A stretch of DNA of 64,000 nt, taken from Cardiobacterium hominis. GTDB lineage: Bacteria; Pseudomonadota; Gammaproteobacteria; Cardiobacteriales; Cardiobacteriaceae. A program made the translations under genes and the position numbers. The notes under the pieces were generated by a model. The model was given only the letters and a program-made list of their open reading frames with translations. It ran no database searches and had not been told where the DNA came from. The stretch lies in the NCBI RefSeq assembly GCF_900637305.1, contig NZ_LR134365.1, positions 62,001 to 126,000 on the forward strand, in the 5' to 3' direction. Positions 15,528-26,215 of the stretch are shown here, one piece after another (the first letter of the stretch is position 1; each line of letters starts with the position of its first letter).

Positions 15528-18500
15528 TTAGCGCTCGTAGTTGTTGGTGACGGTGGTATTGCCATAGTGGTTGGCACCATCTTCACCCTGGAAGGTGTTG
15601 CTGGCGCTGCCACTGCTACGCGCGGCACCAAAGACACCGCCCCAGTCGCCCGTTTCATAGGCGGAGCCGTATTTGTCCTCACGGGTGACGGTGTTGAACG
15701 CACCGCCCATTTCCTGCGCCTTGTCGCCAAAGAAGGAGGCGCGGAAATCGGCTTTGTCATCGCCCGGGGCATAAACGCGGTCTGCCGAACCAACGACGGT
15801 ATTACCCATGATGTCGCCTTTGAAATGGACTTTCAGGTCTTTGACAATCGCACCGTTCGGGTTGTCTTTTACCAGCGTGTTTTTCAGCCAGGCGTTGTAA
15901 ACATCGCCTTCCACTTTCTTGTTGGCGAAATTGACGTCTGCCTGCACAAAGTTACCCAGCCCCATTTGCGCTGTTCCGCCGCCGATTTGCTCGCGGGCAA
16001 AGGCGTTGGGGAGGTTTACTTTGTTATTCGGATCGCGGTATTCGGTGAAGCCGAGGAAGTCGTTATTGATGCCGTACATCAAGGCATGGCCTTCATATTT
16101 GACGTTGCCTTCGTTCGGTAGACTGGCCATTTGCTCAATGCTCGTTGCCTCTACCCCGCGGTAGAAGTAATTATCCACACTGCCTTTGTCATTTTTGTGG
16201 GCAAACGGCGCATGGAGGAAGCCGCCACCAAAAGGTCCTTCGCCTGCGCTCAGGTCAAGATTGGTAGTGACGCGGCCGTATTGCACTTTGGTCAGTGTGA
16301 TCGGCTTGGCACCAATGCTCCATTCGACGGGTGCGCTGTCCAAGTCGGCCTTGGTGTCATAACGCGCCTGCTTGGCATCGCCATCGTTTACCCAGCCTTC
16401 CTGCTCGTTATCCGGAATGGCAGAACCCGCTACTGTGCCTGCCGTGCGTGCCACAAATGACCGCGCGCCAGAATAGCTGTTCAGGGTGACCGGCTTGATT
16501 TTGCCTTCATCCGACCATGCGAGGTGATAGCGACCAAAGATGCGGGTTTTGGTGTTATGCCAGTCTTGCCATTGCTGGGTGTCTGCGTTCCAGCGTTTTT
16601 CCTGGCCGAGCGTTTTCATCGAGCTGCCGATACGAATCAAACCGTTGGTAATGTCGCCGGTCGGCTGGATTTCGATATCGCGATCCCAAGGATCTTTACG
16701 CTCCAGATCGTCCGAGGCGATGGGGCCGCTATTATCGACGTTGTTATCAACGCGGCGGGCGCGCGGATCCCAGCCGTTACGCGTGGCGTGGTTTTCAAAG
16801 GCGCTGTCTTGCGTACTCCACCACACCAAATCCGCGCCGTATTTTTTAGCGTATTTCGGCTCATGGATGCGCGCGTCGGCAAAGCGGATTACAGTCGGGT
16901 CTTCCAGCCAGCCCTGATAGGCAGGCCCACGGAAAGCGCCCTGGTGACCGTCTTTCAGGTTGCTCGGCTCAACCCATTTGTGACTTAGCAAACGCCAATT
17001 ATCGGAACAGGCGACTTGTCCGCCTGCTTGGCACAAGGGCGGCGTGCCTTGGAGATAGACTTTATCCTTGCCTGTTACTTGGGTCGGAGTGCCAGCTTGC
17101 ATACCGATAAAACGATTATTGTTGTTCGGGTCAAATTGGGGCGTGTAAGGCGTATATTCCCAAGTCTGCTCCAGCGCCCATTGCCAAGTATTCGGATCAG
17201 GGTTAACCAGCGGACGAATCAGTTTTTGGCGACGAATCGCGGTAAATTCATCCACCTCGAGATACGTATGCTCATGCCCGTAATCCGCCGATGCCGGGGT
17301 TACGCCACTCAGCTTCGCATTGTATTTGATGTCATAAGGTTCATTGGGATAGCGCGGATCGCCTTTTTGGCGCGGCTCAATGCTTTCCATATCATCTTCA
17401 TAGACCCAGCCGTTGTACTGGAACTGCTTGATGCCGGTGCGTTTGGATTGGCGGTTGATGCGGTTGTTTTCGTCATCCCAGCCCGGATAGGGATTATTCG
17501 GATAGTGAATGCCCGCATAAACCGATGAGCCTTCACGGTTCAGCCAGCTGCGGTCAGCATCCCGGCCATGCGCGCGCCATCGGGTATTGCTTTGCCAATT
17601 GGGGCCGGGGGCATATTCGTTGTTATCCACCGGCACGTGTGTACGCCCGCCCTGAATGAAACGGAACATGTAGTTGTCCATCGTCCCGCCCTGGGCAACG
17701 TCGGCTTGTCCCAGACCGGTATTGTAACGATGCCATCCTTTGTCGTTATTGCCCGTGGTTGCCCAGTTAAGGTTGGATTTGAGCAAATCTTCCAGGTTGG
17801 CAGGGGTGTTCGGCATGGCGGGTTCGAGAACTGCATCCGGCGCCTGATGATTATGCGCTACCGGATTGCCATAATAGGAAGGATCATTCGGATTCGTCGC
17901 GTGCGGATAATCTACATACGGCTGCAAATACTCAAAGCGCAGGGTATAGACGTGGCTCACCCGGTCACGGGTGATGTTTTTATCCTTGTCCACGTTATCG
18001 GTGACATGGCGATCGTAATCCTGACGGTCACCAGGGGTATTGCTCATGATTGGCGTACCGTCGGCATCCACCGCCGCACTGCCCGGCAATTTATAAATGC
18101 CCGCAAGCACGTCAACGTTCTCGAAGTTCATCGCCTGCAAGCTGGGTTGCGCTTGGGGTCTGCCTGTGTTGGTCAGCGGTTCAGGGGAAAATCCGCCAGC
18201 AAATTGAGCTTTCACCGGTTGACCGTCTTCGCGGGTCAAATCCTGACGCGCCAGCACGATATTGCTCAGTTTGGGGTTTTGCTCGTCCAGCGGCACACCC
18301 AGAAGCGGCGTGGAAGACGCGAGTTTTTCAGGGTTATACACCCGGTCATAGGTTGAATTGTCGCGGCGGATATATTGCAGGCCGCCTACCGTGCTTTGCT
18401 TGAGCAGGTCTTTGTCATCAACCACATGGGTTTGCGTCGGATCGACCAAGGTGGAATCGTGGCTTGACGGGTTTCCCGCATCTGGCGTCGGTGCCGGATT

Positions 18501-18617
18501 TGGCGCGGGTTGCAAAGGATTATTGAGACCGGGGCTGGTTTCATCGCCGCCGCGTCCGCCACAGGCTGCAACGCCGAGCGCTACCAGTACCGCGCAAGAC
18601 AAGTTGGATAACTTCAT
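15528..18617 (-). CDS. Large TbpB-like surface lipoprotein (transferrin-binding-protein-like beta-barrel)
   Basis: The 1029-residue protein has a signal peptide and lipobox VAAC (Cys19), followed by a Gly/Asp/Pro-rich flexible anchor. The C-terminal about 170 residues have the TbpB/Lipoprotein_5 barrel pattern: DVNFANKKVEGDVYN, LKVHFKGDIMGNTVVG, then FRASFFGDKAQEMGGAFNTV and a final GGVFGA. Such barrels occur in lipoproteins flipped to the cell surface by Slam. The remaining about 800 residues, rich in Asn, Asp, Trp and Tyr, resemble nothing I recognise and make the protein far longer than TbpB, HpuA or fHbp. AGGAG precedes the ATG. No Slam or TonB receptor gene is nearby. Ligand unknown; iron or haem acquisition is only inferred. 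Confidence 0.7.
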   Translation of the reverse strand: MKLSNLSCAVLVALGVAACGGRGGDETSPGLNNPLQPAPNPAPTPDAGNPSSHDSTLVDPTQTHVVDDKDLLKQSTVGGLQYIRRDNSTYDRVYNPEKLASSTPLLGVPLDEQNPKLSNIVLARQDLTREDGQPVKAQFAGGFSPEPLTNTGRPQAQPSLQAMNFENVDVLAGIYKLPGSAAVDADGTPIMSNTPGDRQDYDRHVTDNVDKDKNITRDRVSHVYTLRFEYLQPYVDYPHATNPNDPSYYGNPVAHNHQAPDAVLEPAMPNTPANLEDLLKSNLNWATTGNNDKGWHRYNTGLGQADVAQGGTMDNYMFRFIQGGRTHVPVDNNEYAPGPNWQSNTRWRAHGRDADRSWLNREGSSVYAGIHYPNNPYPGWDDENNRINRQSKRTGIKQFQYNGWVYEDDMESIEPRQKGDPRYPNEPYDIKYNAKLSGVTPASADYGHEHTYLEVDEFTAIRRQKLIRPLVNPDPNTWQWALEQTWEYTPYTPQFDPNNNNRFIGMQAGTPTQVTGKDKVYLQGTPPLCQAGGQVACSDNWRLLSHKWVEPSNLKDGHQGAFRGPAYQGWLEDPTVIRFADARIHEPKYAKKYGADLVWWSTQDSAFENHATRNGWDPRARRVDNNVDNSGPIASDDLERKDPWDRDIEIQPTGDITNGLIRIGSSMKTLGQEKRWNADTQQWQDWHNTKTRIFGRYHLAWSDEGKIKPVTLNSYSGARSFVARTAGTVAGSAIPDNEQEGWVNDGDAKQARYDTKADLDSAPVEWSIGAKPITLTKVQYGRVTTNLDLSAGEGPFGGGFLHAPFAHKNDKGSVDNYFYRGVEATSIEQMASLPNEGNVKYEGHALMYGINNDFLGFTEYRDPNNKVNLPNAFAREQIGGGTAQMGLGNFVQADVNFANKKVEGDVYNAWLKNTLVKDNPNGAIVKDLKVHFKGDIMGNTVVGSADRVYAPGDDKADFRASFFGDKAQEMGGAFNTVTREDKYGSAYETGDWGGVFGAARSSGSASNTFQGEDGANHYGNTTVTNNYER

Positions 18618-18798
18618 ACATACTCCTGACCATTTAAAAACATACGTGTAAATCCATCTTTGGCCTTATGAAGTGCGCCAAACCAATGGAGTTTTACTAA
18701 ATAGTCATTATAAATGTAATCCCTTGGCAATCAGAAAAAATTTTTACTTTGTGCGTGATTATCAGATTTCCCAATATACTCGAATAACCGGCTGTCTT
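18618..18798. other. Non-coding, AT-rich region upstream of the TbpB-like gene
   Basis: AT-rich 180 bp between the divergently read-away TbpB-like gene start and the crcB stop. On the minus strand TATAAT occurs around 18708-18713, with no good -35 at normal spacing. This is presumably the promoter region of the lipoprotein gene. I could not identify a convincing Fur site. Confidence 0.45.
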
Positions 18799-19155
18799 TT
18801 AGAGCAAGCGACCAAGCGCGAGACCGCCTGCGACCGCTGCCAAACCCAGTGCGAGGCTCGCCACCACATAAAGCGCCAACCAGCCAAACTGCTGCGCCTG
18901 CCACATCGTCAAGCACTCCAGCGAAAAAGTTGAGAACGTGGTAAAACCACCGCAAAATCCAGCGATGAACAGCCCGCGCAGGACGCTATCGCGGGCGAGC
19001 GTTTGCGCCAATAGGCCAATCAGCAGGCAGCCGAGTACATTCACCAGCAACGTCGCCCACGGCAGCGGCGAACCGCTGCGTGCCATGGCAACGCTCACCG
19101 CATAGCGACAGACGCTACCCAAGCCGCCGCCGAGGAAGACTAGCAAAAAGTTCAT
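18799..19155 (-). CDS. crcB: Fluoride exporter CrcB/Fluc
   Basis: The 118-residue protein has four membrane helices. Family motifs are GGGLGSVCRY, the conserved Asn in ATLLVNVLGC, and GFCGGFTTFSTFS, which lines the fluoride pore. CrcB is a small dual-topology dimeric fluoride channel that protects against cytoplasmic fluoride. The ATG overlaps the ogt stop as ATGA (19152-19155), so translation is probably coupled to ogt. I saw no fluoride riboswitch upstream. Confidence 0.93.
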   Translation of the reverse strand: MNFLLVFLGGGLGSVCRYAVSVAMARSGSPLPWATLLVNVLGCLLIGLLAQTLARDSVLRGLFIAGFCGGFTTFSTFSLECLTMWQAQQFGWLALYVVASLALGLAAVAGGLALGRLL

Positions 19156-19685
19156 GCGAATAACCCCGACACTGCCTGCCGCTCACCGCGCTCATGTGCG
19201 AGCAGCCATGCTTTGCGCTGTAAGCCGCCGCCGTAGCCGGTGAGCGCGCCGTCCTTGCCGATGACGCGGTGGCAGGGAATCAGGATGGATACGCGGTTAG
19301 CGCCGTTGGCGGCTGCAACGGCACGCACCGCCGCGGGTTTATTTATTCGCGCCGCCAGCGCCTGATAGTGGGTGGTTGTGCCGAAGGGAATGTCGCGTAA
19401 TGCCGCCCAGACGTGTCGCTGTAAATCGGTGCCCGGGGTATCCAGCGCGACGCTAAAGGTTTGCCGCTCGCCCCGGAAATATGCGGTGAGTTCCCGTGCC
19501 GCCTGCTGTGTGTGCTCATTCTCGCCCAGTTCGGTGCGCGCCTGAAACAGTCGCTCTAAATCGCGGCTTTCGCGTTCTATTCGCTGCGTTCCCGCAAATT
19601 CTGCCAGACAGACGCCGCGATGGCTGGCGGTAATCCACATCCGACCGAGCGGCGTTTCTATTTTTTGGCTGAAAAGTAGCGGCAT
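19152..19685 (-). CDS. ogt: Methylated-DNA-protein-cysteine S-methyltransferase
   Basis: The 177-residue protein has the active-site IPCHRVIGKDGALTGYGGG, with a conserved Asn/Arg helix (GANRVS) before it. It removes alkyl groups from O6-alkylguanine onto its own Cys in a suicide reaction. It overlaps crcB by 4 nt. A second family member sits at 48456-48986; this copy has the shorter RKAWLLAHE C-terminus, the other ends in an LLALEQ helix. Which one is the main repair enzyme is not clear from sequence. Confidence 0.92.
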   Translation of the reverse strand: MPLLFSQKIETPLGRMWITASHRGVCLAEFAGTQRIERESRDLERLFQARTELGENEHTQQAARELTAYFRGERQTFSVALDTPGTDLQRHVWAALRDIPFGTTTHYQALAARINKPAAVRAVAAANGANRVSILIPCHRVIGKDGALTGYGGGLQRKAWLLAHERGERQAVSGLFA

Positions 19686-19694
19686 CGTGCGCCC

Positions 19695-20093
19695 TTAGAT
19701 TTGCATAAACATCCGCGCTGCCGCGAGGGCAAAGGCAAAGATCCAGGCATAGCCAAAAATCGCCAGACGGGTGCGGGTTTTCCCGCGCCGTAATTGCCAG
19801 CGGCCAACGGTTTCCATCGCCGCGGCAATCGCTAATGGCGTCAAGAGCAGATTGAGCCACCGCATGAGCGGGCTATGCAGGAATGGCGCCGGGAAATAAT
19901 AGAGGCTGATGATGCCGAGTAACGCGCCGATTACCGCATAAGCGACGATGGCAATCCAGGAGTGGTAGGTACGGCCACCGCAGGTTTTGGTGATTCCCAC
20001 GCCAAGCAGTTCTACCAATAGTTCCAGAATAAATTGGCCCAAGATTTCGAACAGGAATTCAAGCAGGATTTGCATCGGGATTTTTCCATTCAA
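19695..20093 (-). CDS. Small membrane protein of unknown function
   Basis: Up to 132 residues. The start is ambiguous between ATG 20093 and ATG 20075 (126 residues, beginning MQILLEFLFEIL). The N-terminal amphipathic stretch is followed by three or four membrane helices, including a middle AIVAYAVIGALLGIISLYYFP and a C-terminal one ending AARMFMQI. It lies 9 nt upstream of ogt on the same strand and may be the first gene of a three-gene unit with ogt and crcB. I do not recognise the family. Confidence 0.65.
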   Translation of the reverse strand: MNGKIPMQILLEFLFEILGQFILELLVELLGVGITKTCGGRTYHSWIAIVAYAVIGALLGIISLYYFPAPFLHSPLMRWLNLLLTPLAIAAAMETVGRWQLRRGKTRTRLAIFGYAWIFAFALAAARMFMQI

Positions 20094-20157
20094 ACCGCTT
20101 TTTCACGGGTAAAACGTCCATAAATAAAGCGGTGCGCCGCAGCGCACCGCCTATTTT

Positions 20158-22875
<2,718 letters not shown>

Positions 22876-22909
22876 CTACGATGCCGCATTTTCTCACCGG
22901 AGTATTTTC

Positions 22910-23884
22910 ATGAAAAAAGCCCTGCTTACCGCGCTGCTGGCGCTTGCCCTGCCCGCGGTCGCCGCCGACAAAGAACTGCTCAACGCCTCCTACGACATCG
23001 CGCGCGAGCTGTTCGCCCGCTACAACGCGCTCTACGAAAAAGAACATCCCGACGCGCCCAAGATTAAGCAATCGCACGCCGGTTCCTCCAAACAAGCGAC
23101 CGCCATCCTGCAGGGGCTGAAGGCGGACGTCGTTACCTTCAACCAGGTTACCGACGTCGAAATCCTTGCCAGCAAGGGCAAGCTGCTGCCGGAAAACTGG
23201 CGCGAACGCCTACCCCATAACAGCTCACCGTATTACTCCACCACCGCCTTCCTCGTGCGCAAGGGCAACCCGAAGCACATCGAAAACTGGGGTGATTTGG
23301 CTAAAGAAGGCGTCAGCATCGTCTTCCCCAACCCGAAAACCAGCGGCAACGGGCGCTACACCTACCTTGGCGCACTCGGCTACGCGCAGGACACCTTCAA
23401 AACCGAAGCCGAACAGCACGCTTTCCTCAAAGACTTCCTCGCGCACGTCGCCGTCTTCGATACCGGCGGGCGGGGGGCGACCACCAGTTTCGTCGAGCGC
23501 AAGATTGGCGATGTGCTGATTACCTTTGAATCCGAAGTGAACGGCATCCGCCAGGAATACGGCGCGGACGATTACGAAGTCGTCGTGCCGAAAATCTCCA
23601 TCCTCTCCGAATTTCCGGTGGCGTGGCTGGACAAAAACACCGAGGCGAAAGGCACCACCGATGCCGCGAAGGACTATTTGCAATACCTCTACAGCGAACC
23701 GGCGCAGCGCCTGCTCGCCGAAAACCACTACCGCGTGCGCGACGAAAAAGTGCAGGCCGAATACAAAGACCGTTTCCCCGACGTGCGGCTGAAAACGGTG
23801 GAAGACATCGGCGGCTCATGGGAGCAGGTGATGCAAGCGCACTTCGCTAACGGCGCACTGCTGGACCAGTTGCAGAAGCGGTGA
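22910..23884 (+). CDS. sbp: Sulfate/thiosulfate ABC transporter substrate-binding protein
   Basis: The product has 324 residues from the ATG at 22910 (CGGAG upstream), with a clear signal peptide (LLTALLALALPAVAA). Family motifs are LLNASYDIARELF, SHAGSSKQA for sulfate contact, and the C-terminal VARYLYS-like segment (DAAKDYLQYLYSEPAQ). It delivers periplasmic sulfate to the CysT-CysW-CysA pump encoded from 24517. Unlike the usual compact operon, a repeat cluster and a broken DUF559 gene (23889-24478) separate it from the permease genes. It could be either Sbp or CysP by sequence alone. Confidence 0.92.
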   Translation: MKKALLTALLALALPAVAADKELLNASYDIARELFARYNALYEKEHPDAPKIKQSHAGSSKQATAILQGLKADVVTFNQVTDVEILASKGKLLPENWRERLPHNSSPYYSTTAFLVRKGNPKHIENWGDLAKEGVSIVFPNPKTSGNGRYTYLGALGYAQDTFKTEAEQHAFLKDFLAHVAVFDTGGRGATTSFVERKIGDVLITFESEVNGIRQEYGADDYEVVVPKISILSEFPVAWLDKNTEAKGTTDAAKDYLQYLYSEPAQRLLAENHYRVRDEKVQAEYKDRFPDVRLKTVEDIGGSWEQVMQAHFANGALLDQLQKR

Positions 23885-23888
23885 GCGC

Positions 23889-24024
23889 TTTATAGCGATA
23901 CACCGAAAGTTTCAGACAAGGCGCGCCGCTGAAGACAGTACGCTTTTGTACGGCGAAGCGGCGCAACACCGTATGAAACTTTCGGTGGATTGCCATACAT
24001 ACACGAATCCCGCTACCGCATATA
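23889..24024. repeat. Composite palindromic repeat behind sbp
   Basis: A roughly 100-bp core (TTTATAGCGATACACCGAAAG ... CTTTCGGTGGAT) has long complementary arms (GAAAGTTTCA with TGAAACTTTC) and an inner palindrome around GCGCGCCGCTGAAGACAGTACG and CGGCGAAGCGGCGC. A TACATACAC...GCTACC...GCATATATA tail follows at 23993-24024. The same arrangement occurs in reverse complement at 36912-37055, and a decayed core at 63270-63330. Confidence 0.75.
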
Positions 24025-24029
24025 TAAAA

Positions 24030-24067
24030 GACGCTGCGCGATTTATCCGCGCAGCGACAAATACCCA
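24030..24067. repeat. Direct palindromic repeat, left of the DUF559 gene
   Basis: CGCTGCGCG-atttatc-CGCGCAGCG is a perfect 9-bp hairpin followed by ACAAATACC. It is repeated in the same orientation at 24439-24477. Confidence 0.8.
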
Positions 24068-24073
24068 CAAAAA

Positions 24074-24434
24074 ATGAACGACAAACGCTTCCCGCATGAT
24101 GACCCGCATCTCATGCACAACGGCAGAAACCTGCGCAAAAACATGACGCCTGCCGAACAGAGGTTGTGGAAACACCTGCGCGGCAAAAGATTGGGCGGCT
24201 ACCGCTTCCGCCGCCAACAGCCGCTGGGTCAATACATCCTCGATTTCGTCTGCGTGGACGCAAATAGACGGCGGGCAACACGCCGAACAAACCGCTTATG
24301 ACGAAACACGGACACGATACTTGCAAAACCTGGGATTCACCGTTATCCCCTTCTGGAACAACGAAGTCCTGCAACAAACTGACGCCGTATTGACCGCCAT
24401 CCTGCATAAACTGGAAGAACTCAAAGCCAAATGA
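24074..24434 (+). pseudogene. Broken DUF559 (PD-(D/E)XK-like) protein gene
   Basis: The first frame encodes MTPAEQRLWKHLRG and YRFRRQQPLGQYILDFVC, the N-terminal half of the DUF559 family (Vsr/restriction-endonuclease-like fold). Near 24262 the frame is lost. The C-terminal half continues one base out of frame as IDGGQHAEQTAYDE and FWNNEVLQQTDAVL up to TGA 24432. About five residues (the usual L-V-I-E-type strand with an active-site acid) are missing at the junction, so a small deletion rather than a single-base error is likely. It is flanked by direct palindromic repeats. The family's role is unknown; solitary copies are often scattered in genomes. Confidence 0.8.
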
Positions 24435-24438
24435 ATCG

Positions 24439-24477
24439 GACGCTACGCGATTTATCCGCGCAGCGACGACAAATACC
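24439..24477. repeat. Direct palindromic repeat, right of the DUF559 gene
   Basis: CGCTACGCG-atttatc-CGCGCAGCG followed by ACGACAAATACC: same sequence and orientation as 24030-24067, with one stem mismatch and a 3-nt insertion. It starts 5 nt after the DUF559 stop codon. Confidence 0.8.
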
Positions 24478-24516
24478 ATCCCCATAAACCTTCCTTAAAT
24501 CATCACAAGCCCCCCC

Positions 24517-25353
24517 ATGACCCACCCTCGCCGCCTACAAGTCCTGCCCGGATTCGGTCTCTCGCTCGGCATGAGCCTGCTCTTTGTCGCCATCGTCCTC
24601 CTGCTGCCGCTCTCCGGCCTTGCCCTCAATCTTGCCGAGCTTTCTTTCGCCGACTACCGGGCAATCGTCAGCGACGTGCAAACGCTTGCCGCCTTGCGCG
24701 TAACGTTTTGGGCGGCGGCGTGGGCGTCGCTTTTTAACGCGCTTTTCGGTCTGCTCCTCGCCTGGGTGCTGAGCCGCTACCGCTTCCCCGGCCGCATCTT
24801 CATTGACGCCTTGGTCGATTTGCCCTTCGCCCTGCCGACCGCCGTCGCGGGCATCGCCCTTGCCACCCTTTTTGCCGCTGACGGCTGGCTCGGGCAACCG
24901 CTGGCGGCGCTCGGCATCGCCATCGCCTATAAACCGGCGGGCATTGTCGTCGCCATGATTTTTACCAGCATCCCTTTCGTCGTGCGCGCGGTGCAGCCGG
25001 TGCTGGAAGCGTTGCCGCCTGCGGTGGAAGAAGCGGCGGCGACCCTCGGCGCGCGTCCGCCGCAGATTTTTACCCGCGTCATCCTGCCGCAACTGATGCC
25101 TGCGCTCGCCTCCGGCGTGGTGCTGTCGTTCGCGCGCAGTCTCGGCGAGTTCGGCGCGGTCATCTTCATCGCCGGCAACCAGCCCTACGTCAGCAAGGTG
25201 GTGTCGCTGCTCATCTTCGAACGCCTGCAAGAGTTTGACCTGCCCGCCGCCGCTGCCATCGCCTCGCTCATGCTCGCCGCCTCGCTGCTCCTGCTGCTGC
25301 TCGTCAATCTCTGGCAGGGGCATTTCCTGCGCCGCTTCGGGAGAAACGCATGA
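24517..25353 (+). CDS. cysT: Sulfate ABC transporter permease CysT (CysU)
   Basis: The 278-residue inner-membrane permease has six predicted helices. The inner-membrane component loop EEAAATLGARPPQIFTRVILPQL contacts CysA, and the sulfate-family signature FARSLGEFGAVIFIAGN follows. It pairs with CysW to form the sulfate channel. The stop overlaps the cysW start as ATGA (25350-25353), a sign of coupled translation. No good Shine-Dalgarno precedes its own ATG, which follows a run of C. Confidence 0.93.
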   Translation: MTHPRRLQVLPGFGLSLGMSLLFVAIVLLLPLSGLALNLAELSFADYRAIVSDVQTLAALRVTFWAAAWASLFNALFGLLLAWVLSRYRFPGRIFIDALVDLPFALPTAVAGIALATLFAADGWLGQPLAALGIAIAYKPAGIVVAMIFTSIPFVVRAVQPVLEALPPAVEEAAATLGARPPQIFTRVILPQLMPALASGVVLSFARSLGEFGAVIFIAGNQPYVSKVVSLLIFERLQEFDLPAAAAIASLMLAASLLLLLLVNLWQGHFLRRFGRNA

Positions 25354-26135
25354 GACGCCTCTTGATTGCCCTCGCGCTCGCCTTCGTGCTGCTCTTTCTC
25401 GTGCTGCCGCTGGCCGTCGTCTTCCACGGCGCGTTTGCCAAAGGCTGGGCGACCTTTGCCGCTGCCCTCGCCGAGGTGGACACCCGCCACGCCCTCTGGC
25501 TGACCCTGCTCGTTACCGCCATTACCGTACCGGTGAACGTCATCTTCGGCGTCGCCTTCGCCTGGCTCGTTACCCGCTTCCGCTTCCGTGGCCGCGCGCT
25601 GCTCATTACCCTGCTCGATATTCCCTTTGCCGTCTCGCCAGTCATCGCCGGTCTGCTCTATCTTTTGCTTTACGGCGCGAACAGCCCGCTCGGCGCATGG
25701 TTCGCCGCGCACAACCTGCAACTGATGTTCGCCGTGCCGGGTATCGTCCTCGTCACCGTTTTCGTGACTTGCCCGTTCGTCGCGCGCGAACTCATCCCCT
25801 TCATGCAGCAACACGGCGCGGCGGAAGAAGAAGCGGCGGTCGTCCTCGGCGCCAGCCGCTGGCAACTGTGGCGGCGCATCACCCTGCCGACCATCCTCTG
25901 GCCGCTGCTTTATGGCGTGGCGCTGACCAACGCGCGCGCGGTGGGCGAATTTGGCGCGGTTTCCGTCGTCTCCGGCAACATCCGCGGAGAGACCAACACC
26001 CTGCCGCTTAACGTCGAACTGCTGTATCAGGACTACCAGGCCGCCGCCGCCTTTGCCAGCGCGGTGCTGCTCGTCCTCATCGCCCTCGCCACCCTCGCGC
26101 TGAAAACCTGGGTGGCGCGGAAGGAACACGCATAA
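25350..26135 (+). CDS. cysW: Sulfate ABC transporter permease CysW
   Basis: The 261-residue membrane permease is the partner of CysT. Motifs seen are LLDIPFAVSPVIAGLLYLLLYG, the EAA loop EEEAAVVLGASRWQLWRRITLP and NARAVGEFGAVSVVSGNIRG, which distinguishes CysW from CysT. It begins within the cysT stop codon and ends about 80 nt before cysA; that gap is filled by a palindromic repeat module. About 15 residues shorter than E. coli CysW at the N-terminus. Confidence 0.93.
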   Translation: MRRLLIALALAFVLLFLVLPLAVVFHGAFAKGWATFAAALAEVDTRHALWLTLLVTAITVPVNVIFGVAFAWLVTRFRFRGRALLITLLDIPFAVSPVIAGLLYLLLYGANSPLGAWFAAHNLQLMFAVPGIVLVTVFVTCPFVARELIPFMQQHGAAEEEAAVVLGASRWQLWRRITLPTILWPLLYGVALTNARAVGEFGAVSVVSGNIRGETNTLPLNVELLYQDYQAAAAFASAVLLVLIALATLALKTWVARKEHA

Positions 26136-26142
26136 CGCCACA

Positions 26143-26203
26143 GAACTACCCCCACCCCACCCCTCCCCCGCTGCGGGCTTCGCCCTGCGGGGGAGGGAGT
26201 AAG
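26143..26203. repeat. Palindromic repeat module between cysW and cysA
   Basis: CCCTCCCCCGCTGCGGGC and CCCTGCGGGGGAGGG form a long stem. It matches module B inside the elements at 2320, 7438 and 62982, here without the TAGGG/CCCTA ends. As an intra-operon hairpin it could affect mRNA stability between cysW and cysA. Confidence 0.7.
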
Positions 26204-26215
26204 CAAGGAACCCCC

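Noticed and set aside
18640..18760. Fur box upstream of the TbpB-like gene
   Set aside because: The best 19-bp match to the Fur consensus agrees at only about half the positions, so iron control is not supported by sequence.
19156..19700. Fluoride riboswitch for crcB
   Set aside because: crcB starts inside the ogt stop codon, and no leader with the fluoride aptamer pattern precedes ogt.
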